Notes: generated by a model not told the origin, from the sequence alone. A stretch of 64,000 nucleotides of DNA from Ixodes scapularis (GCF_016920785.2 NW_024609884.1:81571346-81635345), one strand, 5' to 3'. Counted from the stretch's first letter, positions 33,656-44,372 are shown. Translations and numbers: made by a program.

Positions 33656-35111
33656 CTGCATGGAAAAAGAAATAACGCAGGAGTCACCCTCTGGTAATTT
33701 TCCTTTGTTCGTTGGCTCTTTCATTATACTATGTTTCTCTTGAACTGGAGTGCTTTAAGCAAGTGCGGTTAGCTTTTGCCTGTGTCTCACAACCGTCTGA
33801 CGTTAAATGGTTTGAAAATGCAGACTTGTACGTAGTTCAACTACTCTAGTCAAGTTACTGTGGTTAAACTACTTTTATTAGTAGTTTAGTTACTTTCAAT
33901 TACATTTTCATTTCGGTAATTAGTAGTTCACTTTAATTACTTTTTCCGAGTAACTTCTACTCAAATTACAACTTACTTTCGAATTTTAGTGGTTGCTTTG
34001 CCTAGAGACAAATATTCCTGCACAAAAGAGATAAGATGTTGGAAGATCAGCTGATAATTGCAAAGAGGGGGAAGCATGTGGCGTAGGAGGAGGGGGAGGG
34101 GGAAGAAGAAAGTGGTTTGGAGAGTCCTAAACCCCCCATAATCCTCACTATCCTCCCACTCCAACAAACCTGGTAGGAGGAGCGGAGAGCGAACAGACAC
34201 GACGCAAGAGAGGCCCAGTAAATGAGGGATTAGCGCCGAAAACTGGCGTTTCGTTGTGTCCCGAAGCTCAAGGAGACTTGACCCGTTCGAAGAAAGGGCT
34301 GGTCCCCGCTTCTCCCAAACGTAGGAACTCTCGCCCACTACAGGAGGTGTACACACTGCATCCTCACTTACGGGAGGCAACAAAATGCAGCACTCGCTCT
34401 GGAGCTCATCTGGTGCTCCCGTAGTTTGTGCTGTACACGAAGAATCGCGTGCTCAAGGGCAAAGCAAAGGTAACCTTTTTGCGTCACCTTTCCTCCCAAA
34501 ACTCAGAATATGCAGATCTTCAAAGATTCGAAGATCGCTGAGAAACCTTAGTAATTCCCCCCACGTTTTTGTATAAAAAATTAAAAAAAAAGCAAGCTGT
34601 GTTGGGAAGTGCTCTAAGTACATAGTACTTGAAGGGGTCCATGAAACGATTTCCCTACTTCTTCCTCCTTAGCTTTAATCCTCAACTCAAATGCGAATTG
34701 TGCAATCACGTCGCCGTGACATTCTTCGGCACCGGTGCGATGACTACTTCCACCGTGCTTTTTATGCACACCATAGAACTTGTCATTCCCCAGTGACGAT
34801 AAGTTCCGTCAGGGAACTCATTGGCCACGAACACGAATCTGAATATTCGTCAACGGATTTATTGTTAACGAGCGCATACGTCCGAGTGACGCAGTTCTCG
34901 TGTTCAATGCGTGAGCTGGGCTCGGCTGACGTCAGGTTGGCGCCGCTGACGCGCTTTGGGAACCGCGGATGTATCATAGTGAAAAGCATACCTCGGCAAA
35001 TCTCACTCATGAGGGCCCTCACTCACCCTCACTCACCCTCACTCACCCTCATCTTCACAGGTGAGGTGAGGGTGAGTGAGTTTCTGAACCAGGAAAATTC
35101 ATGAGTGTGAG

Positions 35112-35352
35112 GGTGAGTGAGGGCCGTGAGGGCCGTGAAGGCTGTGAGGGCGGTGAGGGCCGTGAGGGCCGTGAGGGCTGTGAGGGCGGTGAGGGCCGTG
35201 AGGGCGGTGAGGGCCGTGAGGGCCGTGAGGTTGGTGAGGGCCGTGAGGGCGGTGAGGGCCGTGAGGGCGGTGAGGGCCGTGAGGGCCGTGAGGGCGGTGA
35301 GGGCCGTGAGGGCCGTGAGGGTGGTGAGGGCCGTGAGGGCCGTGAGGGCCAT
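35112..35352. repeat. 9-bp minisatellite array 1, unit GTGAGGGCC/GTGAGGGCG
   Basis: About 26 copies with C/G variation at the ninth base. Because the period is a multiple of three, open frames run through in several frames (REG, AVR, ALT, PSR and HGP repeats). These are artefacts of the repeat. Confidence 0.92.
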
Positions 35353-35721
35353 GCAACTCGGAGCAATTCGAATCCGTTTGAAGCGGCTGCATGCAATCAG
35401 GGACGCAAAATTTTCACGTGATACCTCGTGCCGGTGATGATGACACCGAAAGACTTGGTTCTGGTTTGAAATCGATCGTTTTTTTTGGAAATAAACTGTT
35501 TCAGAAAGGTGCATTAGTATTCTTAACGAGATTTAAATGCATAAAAACACGTTTATAACGCGTAATTGTGTCTAAATAGTGCAAGAAAATAAAATTTTAT
35601 GATGACGATGGCAAATTGCAGCAATTCGTTGCTGCGTGTGATCGCGGGCGGCCCGTGTTGCTGGTGTTGCGACGTAAAGTTTCTGGGCGAAATTGCCCCA
35701 TCTGAAGCTGGCCTGAGTGGC

Positions 35722-36250
35722 GTGAGGGCCATCAGTGCGTGAGGGGCGACAGGGGTGTGAGGGCCGCAAGGCCGGTGAGGCGCGTGAGGGCGGTGAGTGG
35801 CGTGAGGGCGGTGAGTGGCGTGAGGGCGGTGAGTGGCGTGAGGGCGGTGAGTGGCGTGAGGGCCGTGAGGGCGGTGAGGGCCGTGAGGGCGGTGAGGGCG
35901 CGCGTGAGTGGCGTGAGGGCTATGAGTGCGTGAGGGCCGTGAGGGCGGTGAGGGCCATGAGGGCCGTGAGGGCCGTGAGGGCGGTGAGGGCGGTGAGGGC
36001 CGTGAGGGCGGTGAGGGCCGTGAGGGTGGTGAGTGGTGTGAGGGCCATGAGTGAGTGAGGGGCGTGAGGGCCGTGAGGGCGGTGAGTGCGTGAGGGCCGT
36101 GAGGTTCAGTGAGGGTGAGTGAAGGGCTGAAGGTGAGTGTGACTGTGAGGGTGAGGGTGAGTGAGGGGCTGAAGGTGAGTGTAGCTGTGAGGGTGAGGGT
36201 GAGTGAGGGGCTTAGGTAAGTGTGGCTGTGAGGGTGAGGGTGAGTGAGGG
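35722..36250. repeat. 9-bp minisatellite array 2 with higher-order and degenerate parts
   Basis: Same unit as array 1. It includes a higher-order 18-base GTGAGTGGCGTGAGGGCG block repeated four times near 35790-35855 and a degenerate GTGAGGGTGAGTGAGG tail after 36115. An inverse CTCACTCACC patch occurs at the left at 35011-35052. Confidence 0.9.
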
Positions 36251-36520
36251 CGACCTAAAATGCCGACCTCTGGTGAAAAGGCGGAGAGCTTTCGAAGGAA
36301 AGAAAGTACAAAATATTCCCCTATATTTTCAAATGTTCGTACCGAAAAGCTGGATTTTGACTTTCTACCCTCTTTCTTTTGGCCAACTAAACGATATGCG
36401 AATAGTAAAGTCCCGATTTAAAATCATTTATCCCAGCCCCAAATTCGTTTCATGGCCCCTTTAAAGTACTACTGTTTAGAATACTTGTACTTTACTTGAA
36501 GTAAATTCTTTGAGCGTGCA

Positions 36521-39144
36521 CAGTGCGCTGCAATATGAAAGACCCACTCGGAGCGCGTGGCCGAGCCGGTGGCTGGGGGGTGCTGCGAGCGCCTTGGGCG
36601 ATTCCATTCTGCTCCGAGGGGAGGACACTCACTCGGGCGCGGGGCGGGCGGGCGGTAGGGAAGGCGGGAAGCGCTTTATTGGTTTTGGTTTCGATTTTAC
36701 GGAAAGAAGCGCTTCATCTGCGTCTTGCTGCAGCTGCTTAAGAATTAAATGGGAATATCTTTATTGAGTTCTCAAACAATTCGTCTACATCGTTTGTGCT
36801 CCCTTCTTGTCAAAAGCCACGAAACACAACGTCATAATTAATGGATTTTAATGAACGGGATACGTAAGTCTCTATTTAATTCTAGCATTGTCATTGTTTT
36901 GAAAAAGCACAGCAAAACACAGGACCTCGCCTGTGGTTTTTCTTTCCATTGTGTTTAAAAGAATGAGTGCATATGCAACATGTCAGCATTTATTCAACAA
37001 AAAATCGCGGCACCTGCGTAAAACAAAGTAGAATCTGCGTCTGAAACATTTTGAAACATCAGTGTCCTCCCTCTCTTGTTACAACTTCGTTTAGTCTTCG
37101 TGGCATGGAGGTATACAAAGAGGTCGCCAGGTGATCACGCCGAGCGAGAGAAGTTCGCTCGTCTTGGACAGCCTGCCAAAGCGCGTCACGCAACGAATCA
37201 GCGAGCCGTCTCTTGGATAGGCGTTTTTTCATCAGGCCCCATACATTTTCAATGGGATTCATATCCGCGCCTTTAGGTGGCCAGGGCCTTTCCTCTATGC
37301 ACAAGTCGTCCAGACAGCGTCGGACCCGTCGTGCCGTGTGCACGGGATTCCTGTCCTGCTGGAGCAGAAAGTGTCCATCCGAATGCGGTCCACCGAGCAG
37401 AAAAGGCAGCATGATGTGCTGTATACCGTCAAGGTGGGCCTCAGTATTGAAAGAACCGTTGACCCTGTGTAGCGCGCCTAAACCGTCGAGTGTCAACATG
37501 CCCGATATGGTTACGGTACAGCGTCTGCTTGCAGCAACCTGCTGAATGTATTGAAGGTCGTATCTGAAGCGAAAAGCGTACTAAAGACATGCATTGTCTG
37601 AAGAAAACATCTTTAAGAACCGAGGTTACTGAGCTGACAAAAACAGCCCCTAATACGGCTTCTATCGAACAAAATCTAGATGCCTTTAGATTGCAATTGG
37701 GCATTACTTTGTTGGTTTCATCCCGTGACTTTGCCAAAACGCCCTAAACGGTTAGCGATGGACTGATAAGCAATTGCGGTGGTGAATTTGTAGCTTGTCT
37801 GAATCGATCACGTTTCAGGTTATGTACCACGGAATAGCGAGCAAACAATGACTGCACTTAATGCGCGAGGGTGTAGGCGATTTCGAATTGATTGAAATAT
37901 AAATAAATGGCACATTTTTACTTCAATTAATTAAATTCACTAGCTGTTTCCGCCACTGCGTTACACTAAGGAGCGGCTAGTGCATCTACTTGGAACTATT
38001 TAATTACTTACGTATGGAGATCGTGATGAAAAACATTATGTATTTAACCAACATCTAAATATTTACGCCGCTTTGACGTTAAACGGGAATGAAGTTTTAG
38101 TATAGCGTTAACCCATGCAGACGGGCCTCCACACTTCCTGCCTCTGGTCCCATCGGCTTGAGGAACTTGACTCGTCTGCGAAAACGACGAGTTTCCACTG
38201 GTCGTCCCCCCAGCCGGCGTAATGTTGAGTGAACTGGAGGCGGAGTTGCCGATGTTATTGGCTAAACAGTGGCTTGCGGCTGGCTACTCGGCATTTAAGC
38301 CCGGTACATCGCAGACGTCTCGCTATCGTCGATTTCGATATGCTAAGAGACAGCTCTGCCCTCAGTTCCCTCAAAGTCATGAAAGGGTTGTCAACCATGG
38401 CTGCTACAATCAGCATGTCTTGGTGCTCCGTCGCGCCCTTGGGCGCAAGGCACGCGAGGCATCTGCAATCCTTCCTTCTTGTCGGTAGGCGTTTATCCAC
38501 CTTCGCACAGATTTGCGTGCGTGGCCTACTAGGAATTGCTGCCTGCGACACCCCCCATCTTGGCCAGGGCGATTATTTTGGCCCTGTCGAAGGGCATGAT
38601 CCGTGCCATCCATCTGAGGCCCCTGAAAGTGGAAAAGTAGAGCGACAGAAACAACGAACGAGAGGAGAGGTATGTAACGGGCGCCCCGCTGCGGCGAGAC
38701 GCCGAAACATACTTGTACCGAGCGATGAAATGTCTGCTTGAAGATCCAATCTTCGACGTATCTTATCCCCCATGATATGGGGCTTCGATCCAACTTTCGT
38801 TTTTGTTTATTTGTCCAGAAAATATTGATAAACAAAAAACATGTGATCACAATGCTTGTTTCGAGACTTTTTGACAAAACAAGTAGTATAGGCAAATTGT
38901 CCGTGAACTGGATAAAGATGTTTCCATTTAATCGTTATGCAGCTGCAGCAAGATACCGAATGAAGCGCTTTCCTCCGTAAAACCGAAACCAAAACCTGTT
39001 AAGCGCTTCCCGACTGCCCGCCCCGCCCGAGTGAGTGTCCTCCCCTCGGAGCAGCATGGAATCGCCCAAGCCGCTCGCAGCGTCCCCGCCAGCCACCGGC
39101 TCGGCCACGCGCTCCGAGTGGATCTTTCATATTGCAACGCACTG
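36521..39144 (-). mobile_element. Tc1-type DNA transposon with ~240-bp inverted ends
   Basis: Ends CAGTGCGCTGCAATATGAAA at left and its near-inverse at right. The arms (about 36521-36765 and 38912-39144) pair along most of their length. A minus-strand transposase remnant lies between. No clean TA duplication is seen at the proposed ends, so the exact boundaries may be off by a few bases. Confidence 0.7.
37065..38660 (-). pseudogene. Tc1/mariner transposase (DD34E), interrupted
   Basis: N-terminal paired/HTH-like region at about 38660-38270 (LVGHARKSVRRWINAYRQEG, then LRELRAELSLSISKSTIARR). First catalytic aspartate in VVFADESS near 38185. Then ~550 bases of unrelated sequence (about 37565-38105). 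The second half, 37560-37065, has LLQQDRNPVH and WPPKGADMNPIENVWGLMKK. Between the second aspartate and the glutamate of IENVW I count 34 residues, the DD34E spacing of Tc1. Frame changes and the internal insertion make it inactive. Confidence 0.78.
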
Positions 39145-39177
39145 CTTATTCTTTACTAAAGTATTTCTTTTTTAAAT

Positions 39178-40255
39178 GCGAAACATTAACTGTCTCGTGG
39201 AGCGAGCTGACGTCATCAGTTTGAAGCGCGAAAACGGCTCCTGGTTTTCGCGATCCCAATATGAGCGATTCGCCTTCGGTTCCATTGGCTGGCTCGCGTC
39301 GACGGGGCTCCCACTGGCCTCTGCGCCATGGCCTCCGAGATCCCGAAGCGCGAGCGCGCTAGTACGCAGCAGACGACAAAGGGAGCGGACGAGCAGACGA
39401 CAAAGGGAGTGGACGAGCGGCTTGCATGCTTTCGTATTCACAACTCATAAGAAATGCTTGGGTGTACTCGAGCTTTTTTATGGTACTTTTCGAGGAAAGT
39501 AAAACTCCCCATTTCAATGCACATTCCCTGAATTTGAAATAAAAAAGAAAGATCGAGGTACACCTAGGCATTCCTCGTGAGTTGTGAATGCGAAAGAATG
39601 CAAGCCGCTCGTCCGCTCGCTTTTTCGTCTGCTGCGTACTTTTCGTCACCGGTCGGCGCGTGTGCTCCCCTGGTGACCTTTCAACATGGAGAATAGAAGG
39701 GTAGGAGAGGGCATGACGTCAGCCGCGTAGCCTCCACAAGCCATGCTCCCTTGACGCCTCGCCTCTTTCTCATTTTCCTCCTTACTCTCCTCACTTATCA
39801 GCCCAACATTACCACATCACGTGACCGTAGCTAGCCTTCGTCTAGCCTTCGATCTGATAAAACCTGCTGGACGGAGCCCGCGCAAGCCTGCAAGGAGTCC
39901 TCCTACAATCAACCATCCATCTCACACGTGACGTGTCACGCACACCAATCGCCAGAGAGATCTGCGGTCACGCTGGGCACAATATCGTTTAAACTTTTTA
40001 TGTCTAGGCTTCGCCAATATTGCAACGTGCCCCCTCCTTGTACTTCTAACCTCCTCGCCTTAGAAGCTCCGCGCTGATGGACACGCAGCGCCATGGGGTG
40101 AGCGGTCGTGAAACTGACGAGCGCAGCGGCCAATGGGAGCCCCGTCGACGCGCGCCAGCCAATGGAACCGAAGGAAACTATCTGCCGTTTTCGCGCTTCA
40201 GACTGATGACGTCAGCTCGCTTCTTGAGACAGCTGATGCGCATTAAAAATGGCGT
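39178..40255. mobile_element. Foldback element with a nested palindrome
   Basis: The outer arms 39178-39345 and 40100-40255 are inverted copies (GAGCTGACGTCATCAGTTTGA against its near-inverse). Within the left half, 39364-39480 and 39540-39650 form a second, independent inverted pair (GCAGACGACAAAGG...CTTGGGTGTAC against inverse copies). No coding content. Confidence 0.7.
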
Positions 40256-40343
40256 ATCGTCGTGTGAAAACGCGCTCTTTCGAGACGTCATCTGGTCATT
40301 TCTCTAAGTGAAGTGATGGTGGCTATAAGACCGACACAAATAA

Positions 40344-40380
40344 GTGCCTTATAAGTTGATTGTGTCAACTTATAAGGCAC
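40344..40380. repeat. 16-bp perfect hairpin, 5-nt loop
   Basis: GTGCCTTATAAGTTGA and its exact inverse. Isolated within element debris. Confidence 0.8.
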
Positions 40381-41500
40381 GTCTCGAGAGTAAAACAACT
40401 AACATACTCTGTTGCGACTTGACTATATACAACATTTGCTGTCATTTACATAAAAAAACTGATGCAACTCCGATTACCTCTAGAGCAATGTATACCAGTT
40501 TAAAAAAAAAAACTGTATAGGATATGAAAGGGCATAATGAAAGATTGTGTTAAAAGTACTTATACTTTACCTTGAAATATTGTGAACTGATAGTACGTTA
40601 CCTGAAGTACATTGCACGCGCTGTACTTACTACTTTACTTGAAGTACATAACCTCTCATTTACTTTGTACTTTACTTCAAGTACTTTTAGATGTACCTTA
40701 AGCAACACTGTAAACAAGCAAACACCCTCTAAAAAATCAAGCTCAGGCAGTGCTAAACCTCAAAGTAGAAATGACACATTCGCAGTACATCATTGACCAA
40801 ACAAACAAAAAACAAAAAAAGAAACAATTAGGCACGCAGAAGCAGAACCAGCTATTAAAGCATTTCTGTGAAAAAACAAGCCGATTCATATTTGGCTAGC
40901 ACAATTTAGATAACAGATCAAAACCTATGTGCTTTCTTGTTACCTTAAAAAAACATATAAAAGTAACTTCAAAAGTAAATTGCTACTTTATTACGGTAAT
41001 TAGTAATTTTCTCAATTACGAAATACTAATTACTTTTTTTCGAGTAACTTGTACCTGTCTGGAAATATGACAGGGTATACTGCTTCAGGTGTTTCCGTCC
41101 CAGTCTTGCAGATTGTCCAGCGTGTGTAAGGCGGCTAATATTCTGCCGCTTCCAAAAGTAAGGAAGTGGCCGAAAGCTGCTGGAACGTCATATTATGCCG
41201 CCAAATCTGCCGTTCAACATCTAGCGTTCGACACTTATCGCCCCTGCGTCGGCAGCCCCGCTGAACTTCTATAAGGCCAGCAAGTGTTCTAATATGCGCC
41301 TTTGGCGCATTGGAACGCGAAGAGGGGCACGCTAATCAAAGAAAAAAAACATAGAACGCGCAGATAAGGCGCGATGACAAGAGAGCGAAGCTCGCACCAA
41401 CATTGCTTCAAGCCGGGAGGAAACATGCGCACGTGGCCACATTTGGGGGGAAACAAACGCACGAGATGCGCGAGAAGCAGACGACCTTGCACGCCGTATA

Positions 41501-41696
41501 GGGAGTATTCACTGGCGGCCATATCTGTGTGCTCGGCTGCTGAGAGCGTGCTGACGGCGAGCTTCCATAGTTCTTTTGCAACGTTCATTTCACACCGTCA
41601 AGATTGCCGGTCTTCGCAGGCTATTAATGTAAGCTCGTTCTGAGCATGCGCCCTAAGCATCGCCCTCAAATATGGCGTCCAGTGTATGCTCCCTAT
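41501..41696. mobile_element. MITE abutting the splice donor of exon C3
   Basis: Ends GGGAGTATTCACTGG and CCAGTGTATGCTCCC, flanked by TA. Units 1 and 2 lack it at the homologous place, giving an empty site. It ends ~10 bases beyond the donor hexamer of exon C3. A diverged relative may be at 62585-62765. Confidence 0.78.
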
Positions 41697-41714
41697 AGAT
41701 AGTCGTGGACGTAC

Positions 41715-41940
41715 CGTCCTCAGCGGACCTGACTGTCCACAGTCTCGTCCACCGACTCGATGTACCCTCGGGCGTGTCCAGACGGAGCCTAATGGTCAGC
41801 TCCGTGAAGGGACGCGTGGGCACGACGAATCGGTCGGTGGCATTCACACCGGGTTTGGTCAGGTTGAACGACTCGGTGGTCCCGTTCACTTCCAGGGTGA
41901 CGTTGGTGCTCCAGCAAAGCCACGACTCTCGAGGTGGGTT
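41715..41940 (-). CDS. FN3 half-domain exon C3 (C-terminal half, partial gene)
   Basis: A 226-bp exon: acceptor GTGTGCAG|AACCCACC in phase 0, donor GAGGACG|GTACGT in phase 1. It encodes NPPRESWLCWSTNVTLEVNG onward through TDRFVVPTRPFTELTIRLRLDTPEG to RSAEDG. On its own it lacks FN3 strands A-B. The exon at 60128-60198 supplies exactly that (ending ITWE in phase 0), and the join reads ITWE-NPP, the canonical strand B and BC loop. N-glycosylation sequons NVT, NGT, NLT and NAT are present. It continues in frame into B3. The alternative upstream acceptor at CTAGTCAACAG has the wrong phase. Intact relative of the stumps in units 1 and 2. Confidence 0.82.
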
Positions 41941-42228
41941 CTGCACACGTGCGACGCCAAGTGCGACAAGCTTTGGAGTGCTGTTGACTAGTAAATTAAT
42001 CTCGAAAATTGCACAACCGAGCGAGTGAAGTGTAAAGCATGAACTAAACAAGTCCGGAACAAGGTCCGCACTCTAAAAATATATATATATATTTTTTAAA
42101 GGTTTTTTGGAAGTTTGAAAACTCTTTCAGGCTCGTGAAGAACGGTTTCGACTCAAGCCCTACCGCCTCCTCGCGCACTAGAAAGGGAACTGGGCGATGA
42201 ATGACTATTTCGGATAAAAAAAGGTGCG

Positions 42229-42795
42229 TAAAGGGCGCGAAACACAGACGGCAGAATCGTCCGATCCGACGTCCGATCCGACAGTTCGAACGCCGCTCCG
42301 AATTGCCGCACGCGACAGTTTGAGGCACACGCTTCCGACCTTGCATGCGACACGACGATCCGTTCGGCTCCGCCCAGGAGATCCAAGCGCTCCAGCGGAG
42401 GTACGCGTTCCTATACAGGGTATAGATCTCTGGTCCCAGATTGACGGTTCAGCTCGCACGAGCGAAATTAGGAGCTCGTTCTCGCTAGCGCGTGCATTCT
42501 TTTCTGGGGCTATCTTTCTCGAATGTGTCACCGGGATTCATCGCCCAGGTCAGTCCCGTTTTCTTGCTCGTCTCGCGAGACCCATTACGTCATCATAACG
42601 TTCGCGCTAGCTTTGCTATCATTGGCTGGACGCTTCCGACAGTCCATCTGCCGTGCGAAACTATCTGGCATGTCGGACGCACGCCGGATCGCCGTTCCGA
42701 CGTCCGAAGCGACCTAACTTTTCGGATCAGGCAGTCGTATTGCCGAATCGGACGTCGGATCGGATGGATTTTACGTGCATGTGCCTCGCGCTTTA
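42229..42795. mobile_element. Foldback MITE with GTCCGATCCGAC motifs
   Basis: Ends TAAAGGGCGCGAAACACA and inverse (TGTGCCTCGCGCTTTA-like). Subterminal ATCCGACGTCCGATC blocks are inverted at the two ends. No protein. Confidence 0.6.
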
Positions 42796-42799
42796 AACA

Positions 42800-43180
42800 A
42801 GCCTTTATGGATTTTTCACGAAGAACTCTTTTCGGGGGTACTTAAAATAATTTTTCAGGGTGCAAATATATACAAGCCGAAGAACCCCAACGAGTTCTTT
42901 TACGACCAGATTTTTTTTAGAGCGCAGAAGCCGCAAAATTCTTGCGGGCTGCGTGACGTCACCGGTGATGTTTTGCAGTTTCCAGACCCGCAGAGGGGGG
43001 GGGGGGGGGGGGGCAGTTTTTTTCCCCTCCCTGTCGCCCCGCAAATGCTTTCAAAGTCCAATCAAAAGGGTTTGGGAGCCCCGCTCTATTTTTGTGTCGT
43101 GTAACGGGCGAGAACGAAAAAATTCGGCAGAAACACTTAAAACTGCATACGTGTGGGAATTCGAAAGCATTATAGTTCCT
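42800..43180. other. Intron sequence with a 19-base G run
   Basis: No gene. The G run is at 42995-43013. Short open frames around it are low-complexity artefacts. Confidence 0.5.
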
Positions 43181-43184
43181 TGCA

Positions 43185-43325
43185 CGCACTAGGCACGCCA
43201 GCCGGAACCTTGGAGTCGACGTGGCGTCGAGCAAGCGTGCTCGTCTCGCACCCCAGAGGCCTGGGTTCGATTCCCGCCCAGACCGAAGTGTACCAAATTT
43301 GCTTTTCGAAGCCATTAATTTACTT
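43185..43325 (+). repeat. tRNA-like sequence, probable SINE head
   Basis: An exact B-box-type GGTTCGATTCC at 43263-43273 preceded ~45-50 bases upstream by an A-box-like TGGCGTCGAGC. No cloverleaf with a paired acceptor stem could be drawn, so I read it as a tRNA-derived SINE and not a tRNA gene. Hard-tick genomes are known to carry tRNA-derived SINEs (Ruka family), but membership is not shown here. Confidence 0.5.
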
Positions 43326-43548
43326 TGTTTACAGGAACCTCCTGGGGATTTTTTACGTATTTTTACTTTTTGCGCCGTCGGCCATTATTGATACAATCGC
43401 TCGGTCACGCCGCCGACGCCGCCAGACTTTCGCGCGATAAGGCGTATAACGGTTTTGCATAAAGAAAAAAAAAAAAAAAAAAAGACGCGATCGCCTTCTT
43501 ATGTGATTAGCTCGGCTTGGAAAAGTAGCGACATCCTTTGAAGAATGC

Positions 43549-43970
43549 CGCCTGCTATCTTGGGCCAAAGCAGGCGGCGCTACCGTCGACGCACGGGTGT
43601 AAAAAAAGCAAAACATAAAGATAAAAGGTGTGCGCATCAGAGTAGGAGGGAGAAGGAATGCCAATGCTGTCGAAGTGTAGTGCATGCTATGAGCTCATGT
43701 CACCAATCAAATAACGCCGACTGTGCAACGTCACGGCTTTCATCGTTTTTCTTTGAGCACATCCTTCGAGGCTGGTAGTCCGTGACAGTGAGCTTTTAGC
43801 CTGTTTGTGTGTATTTGCTTGTTTTTCAGCCTTTGACTGCGCTCTGACTCAAGTATAGGAAGGCTGTCTGCTATATTGGGCAAAACCAGGCGGTGCCACA
43901 GTCGACGCGCGAGTGTAAAAAAGTAAAACATAAAGATAAAAGGTGTGCGTGTCAGAGCAGGAGGGATAAT
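43549..43970. repeat. Direct repeat of ~100 bases
   Basis: 43549-43650 and 43869-43970 are close copies (ATCTTGGGCCAAAGCAGGCGG... to AGATAAAAGGTGTGCG). The intervening ~220 bases are unique. Could be paired ends or a local tandem duplication. Confidence 0.65.
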
Positions 43971-44042
43971 ATGTCGCTGCCGTTTTTATTCAGAGGCATT
44001 AGCTCGGCTAGTTCTTCAAACCTTCCAGACTGAACCGCAAAA

Positions 44043-44372
44043 TTAGAGAGTTTTCGTAGACCATTTTCCCACCTCGCTCTTCGGAGCGAAGACTCCATTA
44101 CTGCACGAGCGCGGCGCATGCCTTGCCTTCAGAGTCCCGGAACTTGTAGCAGTTTGTGGAGGACTTTGCGGGACTACGGAAACGACCTACAAAAACTCTC
44201 TATTAGGGAGTTTTTGTTGATCATTTCTTGTGTCCCGCACCGCTTTCCGCAACCCGCTACGATATCTGGAACTCTGCAGTCAATGCTAGCGGCGCGCATG
44301 CGCACTAGCGGCGTCTTCGTTGCGGAGAGCGGAGCGGAATAGGGAGAACGATATACGAAAACTCCCTCTCCA
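44043..44372. mobile_element. MITE with GAGAGTTTTCGTA ends
   Basis: Left AGAGAGTTTTCGTAGACCA, right inverse TATACGAAAACTCCCTC. Internal copies of CAAAAACTCTC and AGGGAGTTTTTG (44190-44220) invert around the middle. No coding content. Confidence 0.6.

Larger units (their letters stand above)
34986..36272. mobile_element. 1.29-kb element whose body is a GTGAGGGCS minisatellite
   Basis: Inserted in the MITE with a 7-bp duplication GTGAAAA at 34979-34985 and 36273-36279. The uninterrupted sequence is seen at about 57025-57040 and, inverted, at about 51170-51180. The ends (CTCGGCAAAT at left, inverse TCGGCATTTTAGG at right) are weakly inverted. The interior is two 9-bp repeat arrays separated by ~360 bases of unique sequence (35360-35720). 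No protein. Confidence 0.75.
34633..36460. mobile_element. TTAA-family MITE, split by a minisatellite-bearing element
   Basis: The ends AAGGGGTCCATGAAACGAT and inverse CGTTTCATGGCCCCT match the complete copy at 56677-57215 throughout both outer parts (34633-34985 and 36273-36460). The flank is TTGA at left and TTAA at right. Confidence 0.75.
33825..41057. mobile_element. Composite insertion of ~7.2 kb in the B3-C3 intron
   Basis: Host intron sequence that is continuous near 6640 (unit 1) and 22685 (unit 2) is split here. The ends carry inverted terminus-like sequence (AGACTTGTAC at left, inverse GACAGGTACAAGTTACTC at right) followed inward by GTAATTAnTTTTT repeats, with similar flanks GAAAATG and GAAATATG (possible ~8-bp duplication). 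Inside are a TTAA MITE with a minisatellite transposon, a Tc1-type transposon and a foldback element, each described separately. Superfamily of the outer element undetermined. Confidence 0.55.

Noticed and set aside
35029..35514. Open frames encoding ALT, HGP, PSR, REG or AVR repeats, some collagen-like
   Set aside because: They arise from a 9-bp minisatellite whose period keeps several frames open on both strands. No start context, splice sites or non-repetitive domain.
41940..41990. Alternative, longer start of exon C3 at the CTAGTCAACAG acceptor
   Set aside because: It would enter in phase 2, matching no visible upstream exon, and would duplicate FN3 strand A already supplied by 60128-60198.
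43185..43325. Possible tRNA gene (perfect B box)
   Set aside because: No acceptor-stem pairing or proper anticodon arm could be drawn. Better explained as a tRNA-derived SINE head.
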